From Pseudomonas sp. FP2335 (lineage in GTDB: Bacteria > Pseudomonadota > Gammaproteobacteria > Pseudomonadales > Pseudomonadaceae), in assembly GCF_030687535.1 (NCBI RefSeq), contig NZ_CP117437.1, forward strand, positions 5,825,501-5,889,500: DNA of 64,000 bases, read 5' to 3'. The notes beneath the pieces are model-generated. The model made no database searches and was not told the DNA's origin. It worked only from the letters and a program-made list of their open reading frames with translations. Made by a program: the position numbers and the translations under genes. Positions 60,039 through 64,000 of the stretch are shown piece after piece (within the stretch, counting starts at the first letter, position 1; every line of letters starts with the position of its first letter).

Positions 60039-60959
60039 ATGACTCTTACAGAATTACGCTACATCGTGACCCTCGCCCAAGAGCAGCACTTTGGCCATGC
60101 GGCCGAGCGTTGCCATGTCAGCCAGCCGACGCTGTCGGTGGGCGTGAAAAAGCTTGAAGACGAACTCGGTGTGCTGATTTTCGAGCGCAGCAAAAGCGCC
60201 GTGCGCCTCACACCCGTGGGCGAAGGCATCGTGGCCCAGGCGCAAAAAGTCCTGGAGCAGGCGCAAAGCATCCGCGAGCTGGCCCAAGCCGGTAAAAACC
60301 AGCTGACCGCCCCGCTCAAAGTCGGCGCCATCTACACCGTCGGCCCGTATCTGTTCCCGCACCTGATCCCGCAACTGCACCGCGTCGCGCCGCAGATGCC
60401 GCTGTATATCGAAGAAAATTTCACCCACGTGCTGCGCGACAAACTGCGCAACGGCGAGCTGGACGCGATCATCATCGCCCTGCCATTCAACGAGGCCGAC
60501 GTGCTGACCCTGCCGCTCTACGACGAGCCATTCCAGGTGTTGATGCCCGCCGACCACCCGTGGACCAAAAAAGACACCATCGACGCCGCCCTGCTCAACG
60601 ACAAGAGCCTGCTGCTGCTTGGTGAAGGCCACTGTTTCCGCGATCAAGTATTGGAAGCCTGCCCGACCCTGACCAAGGGCAACGACGGCGCCAAACACAC
60701 CACCGTGGAATCCAGCTCCCTGGAAACCATCCGCCACATGGTCGCCTCCGGCCTGGGCATCTCGATCCTGCCGCTGTCGGCAGTCGACAGCCATCACTAT
60801 GCCCCCGGCGTGATCGAAGTGCGCCCACTGACACCGCCGGTGCCATTTCGCACCGTAGCGATTGCCTGGCGCGCCAGCTTCCCACGGCCAAAGGCCATTG
60901 AGATCCTCGCCGACTCGATCCGCCTGTGTTCGGTGGCCAAGCCGCCTGTTGCGAGCTAA
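60039..60959 (+). CDS. oxyR: LysR-type peroxide sensor OxyR
   Basis: The protein has 306 aa starting MTLTELRYIVTLAQEQHFGH. The HTH includes CHVSQPTLSVGVKKLEDEL. The redox pair is Cys199 and Cys208 in GEGHCFRDQVLEAC, the spacing of E. coli OxyR. It activates peroxide-defence genes. recG starts 8 bp downstream. Confidence 0.97.
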   Translation: MTLTELRYIVTLAQEQHFGHAAERCHVSQPTLSVGVKKLEDELGVLIFERSKSAVRLTPVGEGIVAQAQKVLEQAQSIRELAQAGKNQLTAPLKVGAIYTVGPYLFPHLIPQLHRVAPQMPLYIEENFTHVLRDKLRNGELDAIIIALPFNEADVLTLPLYDEPFQVLMPADHPWTKKDTIDAALLNDKSLLLLGEGHCFRDQVLEACPTLTKGNDGAKHTTVESSSLETIRHMVASGLGISILPLSAVDSHHYAPGVIEVRPLTPPVPFRTVAIAWRASFPRPKAIEILADSIRLCSVAKPPVAS

Positions 60960-60967
60960 GTAACCGT

Positions 60968-63043
60968 ATGACTGAGCTGTCGCAGGTATCGGTGACGGCA
61001 CTCAAGGGTGTCGGTGAAGCCATGGCCGAAAAACTGGCCAAGGTCGGCCTGGAGAATCTCCAGGACGTGCTCTTCCACCTGCCCCTGCGCTACCAGGACC
61101 GCACCCGCGTGGTGCCCATCGGCCATTTGCGCCCAGGGCAGGACGCGGTGGTCGAAGGCACCGTCAGCGGCGCCGACGTGGTGATGGGCAAGCGACGCAG
61201 CCTGGTGGTGCGCTTGCAGGATGGCACCGGCGGCCTGAGCCTGCGCTTCTATCATTTCAGCAATGCGCAGAAGGAAGGTCTCAAGCGCGGCACCCGCGTG
61301 CGCTGCTACGGCGAAGCGCGGCCCGGTGCATCCGGCCTGGAGATCTACCACCCGGAGTACCGGGCCATCACCGGCGACGAGCCGCCTCCGGTGGACACCA
61401 CCCTCACCCCGATCTACCCGCTCACCGAAGGCCTGACCCAACAGCGCCTGCGCCAGTTGTGCACGCAGACCCTGACCCTGCTCGGCCCGAAAAGCCTGCC
61501 CGACTGGCTGCCGCTGGAGCTGGCCCGCGACTATCAACTGGCGCCGCTGGACGATGCGATCCGCTATCTGCATCACCCGCCCGCCGACGCCGATGTCGAT
61601 GAGCTGGCCCTTGGTCACCACTGGGCCCAGCACCGCCTGGCCTTCGAAGAACTGCTGACACACCAGCTGTCCCAGCAACGCCTGCGCGAAAGCATGCGCT
61701 CACTGCGCGCACCGGCGATGCCCAAGGCCACCAGGTTGCCTGCACAATACCTGGCCAACCTCGGCTTCACCCCGACCGGGGCCCAGCAGCGCGTCGGCAA
61801 TGAAATCGCCTACGACCTCAGCCAGCAAGAACCGATGCTGCGCCTGATCCAGGGCGACGTCGGCGCGGGCAAGACCGTGGTCGCCGCCCTCGCGGCCTTG
61901 CAGGCGCTGGAAGCCGGCTACCAGGTCGCGTTGATGGCCCCTACCGAGATCCTCGCCGAGCAGCACTTCATCACGTTCAAGCGCTGGCTTGAACCCCTGG
62001 GCCTGGAAGTGGCATGGCTGGCCGGCAAGCTCAAGGGCAAGAACCGCGCCGCGGCGCTGGAGCAGATCGCCGGCGGCGCACCGATGGTGGTCGGCACTCA
62101 CGCGCTGTTCCAGGACGAAGTGCAGTTCAAGAACCTCGCCCTGGTGATCATCGACGAACAGCACCGCTTCGGCGTGCAACAACGCCTGGCCCTGCGCCAG
62201 AAAGGCGTGGGCGGGCGCATGAATCCGCACCAGCTGATCATGACCGCCACGCCGATCCCACGCACCCTGGCGATGAGCGCCTACGCCGACCTCGACACCT
62301 CGATCCTCGACGAACTGCCCCCCGGCCGTACCCCGGTCAACACCGTGCTGGTCACCGACACCCGCCGCGTCGAAGTGATCGAGCGCGTGCGCGGCGCCTG
62401 CGCCGAAGGCCGCCAGGCGTACTGGGTTTGCACACTGATCGAAGAGTCCGAAGAGCTGACCTGCCAGGCCGCCGAAACCACCTATGAAGACCTCACCAGC
62501 GCCCTCGGCGAGCTCAAGGTCGGGCTGATCCATGGCCGCATGAAACCTGCGGAAAAAGCCGCGGTGATGGCCGAGTTCAAGGCCGGCAACCTGCAACTGC
62601 TGGTCGCCACCACGGTGATCGAAGTCGGGGTGGACGTGCCCAACGCCAGCCTGATGATCATCGAAAACCCCGAGCGCCTGGGCCTGGCCCAACTGCACCA
62701 ACTGCGCGGCCGCGTCGGCCGGGGCAGCGCCGCCAGCCATTGCGTATTGCTGTACCACCCACCGCTGTCACAGATCGGCCGCCAGCGCCTGGGCATCATG
62801 CGCGAGACCAACGACGGTTTTGTCATCGCCGAAAAAGACCTCGAACTGCGTGGCCCCGGGGAAATGCTCGGCACGCGCCAGACCGGCCTGCTGCAATTCA
62901 AGGTCGCCGACCTGATGCGCGACGCCGACCTGCTACCCGCCGTGCGTGATGCGGCGCAAGCCTTGCTGGAGCGTTGGCCGGAACATGTCAGTCCGTTGCT
63001 GGACCGCTGGCTCCGACATGGGCAGCAATACGGCCAAGTGTGA
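60968..63043 (+). CDS. recG: ATP-dependent DNA helicase RecG
   Basis: The protein has 691 aa; [20 protein letters not shown] is the usual start. The N-terminal wedge domain (to about 350) precedes the helicase motifs, Walker [54 protein letters not shown] and QLRGRVGRG. It remodels stalled replication forks and Holliday junctions. It is cotranscribed with oxyR, as in PAO1 (PA5344-PA5345). Confidence 0.97.
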   Translation: MTELSQVSVTALKGVGEAMAEKLAKVGLENLQDVLFHLPLRYQDRTRVVPIGHLRPGQDAVVEGTVSGADVVMGKRRSLVVRLQDGTGGLSLRFYHFSNAQKEGLKRGTRVRCYGEARPGASGLEIYHPEYRAITGDEPPPVDTTLTPIYPLTEGLTQQRLRQLCTQTLTLLGPKSLPDWLPLELARDYQLAPLDDAIRYLHHPPADADVDELALGHHWAQHRLAFEELLTHQLSQQRLRESMRSLRAPAMPKATRLPAQYLANLGFTPTGAQQRVGNEIAYDLSQQEPMLRLIQGDVGAGKTVVAALAALQALEAGYQVALMAPTEILAEQHFITFKRWLEPLGLEVAWLAGKLKGKNRAAALEQIAGGAPMVVGTHALFQDEVQFKNLALVIIDEQHRFGVQQRLALRQKGVGGRMNPHQLIMTATPIPRTLAMSAYADLDTSILDELPPGRTPVNTVLVTDTRRVEVIERVRGACAEGRQAYWVCTLIEESEELTCQAAETTYEDLTSALGELKVGLIHGRMKPAEKAAVMAEFKAGNLQLLVATTVIEVGVDVPNASLMIIENPERLGLAQLHQLRGRVGRGSAASHCVLLYHPPLSQIGRQRLGIMRETNDGFVIAEKDLELRGPGEMLGTRQTGLLQFKVADLMRDADLLPAVRDAAQALLERWPEHVSPLLDRWLRHGQQYGQV

Positions 63044-63120
63044 CGCTGCGCGCACTTATACGACCCCCATGTGTATCAAGCTGGTTATACTCCAACGACT
63101 GTAAGAAATTGGATCAGGCC

Positions 63121-64000
63121 ATGTCAGAAGTTGCCCACGCCACAGCCCCACTGACCACTCCGCCGGTCATTCAGGCGCTGCTCGCCAAACTCGCCATCCC
63201 CTACACGGAAGTCACCGAACACCTTGGCTTGAACCCTGCGCGCAAGGTCCAGGCGGTGTTGTTGGAAGATGCCGTGGGCGCTCTGATGGTGCTGTTCCCG
63301 CAGAACCAACTGCTCGACCTCAACCGCCTCGCCGAACTCACCGGCCGCCGCCTCACGGCCGTGGCGCCGGATCGCGTCGCGCGCATGCTCGGCAAGCACG
63401 ACCTAAGCCTGTTGCCCGGCCTGCCGGCACTGACCAGCTCGCCGTGCCTGTACGAAGGCAGCCTGCTCAACGAGCCGAACCTGCTGGTGCATTCGGGTGA
63501 AGCCGGGTTGCTGCTGGAGATCGCCAGCGAACACTTCAAGAGCATGCTCACCAAGGCCAGCGCCGCGCAGTTCGGCGAGCCCCTGAGCAACATCCGGCCG
63601 AACCTCGACCGCCCCAATGATGACCGTGAGGAAATCACCCAGGCGATGCAGGCGTTCACCGCCCGCCGTATCCAGCAGCGCCTGGAAGCGACCCTTGAGA
63701 TCCCGCCGCTGGCCGACACCGCGCAAAAGATCATCAAGCTGCGCGTCGACCCCAACGCCACCATCGATGACATCACGGGCGTAGTGGAAACCGACCCGGC
63801 CCTGGCCGCCCAGGTGGTGAGCTGGGCCGCGTCGCCGTACTACGCTTCGCCGGGCAAGATCCGCTCGGTGGAAGACGCCATCGTGCGCGTGCTGGGCTTC
63901 GACCTGGTGATCAATCTGGCACTGGGCCTGGCCCTGGGCAAGACCCTGAGCCTGCCCAAGGACCACCCGCACCAGGCCACGCCGTACTGGCACCAGTCGA
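63121..64000 (+). CDS. YbaK/EbsC-like domain fused to HDOD domain (3' end cut by window)
   Basis: The visible 293 codons begin MSEVAHATAPLTTPPVIQAL. Residues about 10-155 resemble the YbaK aminoacyl-tRNA deacylase-type domain (ARKVQAVLLEDAVGALMVLFP, LTGRRL). After residue about 190 comes an HDOD domain (LEIPPLADTAQKIIKLRVD, VVETDPALAAQVVSWA, SVEDAIVRVLGFDLVINLALG). The gene runs past base 64000. A combined tRNA-editing-like and signalling output module is known in pseudomonads but its function is not established. It is placed as PA5346. Confidence 0.85.
   Translation, partial: MSEVAHATAPLTTPPVIQALLAKLAIPYTEVTEHLGLNPARKVQAVLLEDAVGALMVLFPQNQLLDLNRLAELTGRRLTAVAPDRVARMLGKHDLSLLPGLPALTSSPCLYEGSLLNEPNLLVHSGEAGLLLEIASEHFKSMLTKASAAQFGEPLSNIRPNLDRPNDDREEITQAMQAFTARRIQQRLEATLEIPPLADTAQKIIKLRVDPNATIDDITGVVETDPALAAQVVSWAASPYYASPGKIRSVEDAIVRVLGFDLVINLALGLALGKTLSLPKDHPHQATPYWHQS

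Overview
The window is a chromosomal segment of a Pseudomonas of the P. fluorescens group. The evidence is the gene order, the codon use and the short repeats. From about 18.8 kb to the end, the order matches what I recall of the P. aeruginosa PAO1 block: MATE pump, EAL protein, rep, xpt, cytochrome c5, pauR, dadX-ridA-dadA, lrp, pauB, kauB, rpmG-rpmB, dipeptide SBP, radC, coaBC, dut, algC, argB, pyrE, crc, rph, yicC, gmk, rpoZ, spoT, ridA, exbB-exbD-tonB, oxyR, recG and a YbaK-HDOD protein. Seven REPIN-type inverted repeats of about 89 bp, six of them with the GTGGGAGCGGGCTTGCTCGC core, also fit this group.

The exception is about 1.76-15.5 kb, between comM and a chemoreceptor gene. It looks like an accessory, largely uncharacterised biosynthetic cluster. 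A minus-strand operon encodes a SerC-like aminotransferase, a BenE-type transporter, a YggS-like PLP carrier, an ArgD-like aminotransferase and a normal SHMT. A divergent MocR regulator follows. Next comes a second, aberrant SHMT-like gene with a small basic ORF behind it. A plus-strand operon then encodes an MFS exporter, an AurF-family diiron N-oxygenase, a flavin/2Fe-2S reductase, a class-I glutamine amidotransferase and a small ABM-type monooxygenase. Two of the PLP-type enzymes have lost residues that define their families. The second SHMT lacks the Schiff-base lysine (Thr in its place), and the SerC paralogue lacks one of the phosphate-binding arginines (Ala in its place). Short AGACCA motifs and palindromes sit in the control regions. 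I infer a MocR-controlled pathway that makes and exports an N-oxygenated amino-acid-derived small molecule. I cannot name the product and do not recognise the cluster as a described one.

15.6-20.2 kb holds a Cache-type chemoreceptor, a LysR regulator and a MATE pump. 20.3-27.5 kb holds c-di-GMP turnover, Rep helicase, xanthine salvage, a CoA-transferase-family hydrolase and cytochrome c5. 27.7-40.5 kb is an amine and D-amino-acid catabolic island (pauR, dadX/ridA/dadA, lrp, pauB, kauB, cupin), interrupted by a MocR regulator, a PLD lipoprotein and an MFS permease. 40.5-55.7 kb is housekeeping (ribosomal proteins L33 and L28, CoA, dUTPase, AlgC, ArgB, PyrE, Crc, RNase PH, YicC, Gmk, omega, SpoT). 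55.7-64 kb carries a lipoprotein, an SDR protein, the ExbB-ExbD-TonB energy system, OxyR, RecG and the start of a YbaK-HDOD protein cut by the window edge. I saw no tRNA, rRNA, CRISPR array, prophage or insertion sequence.
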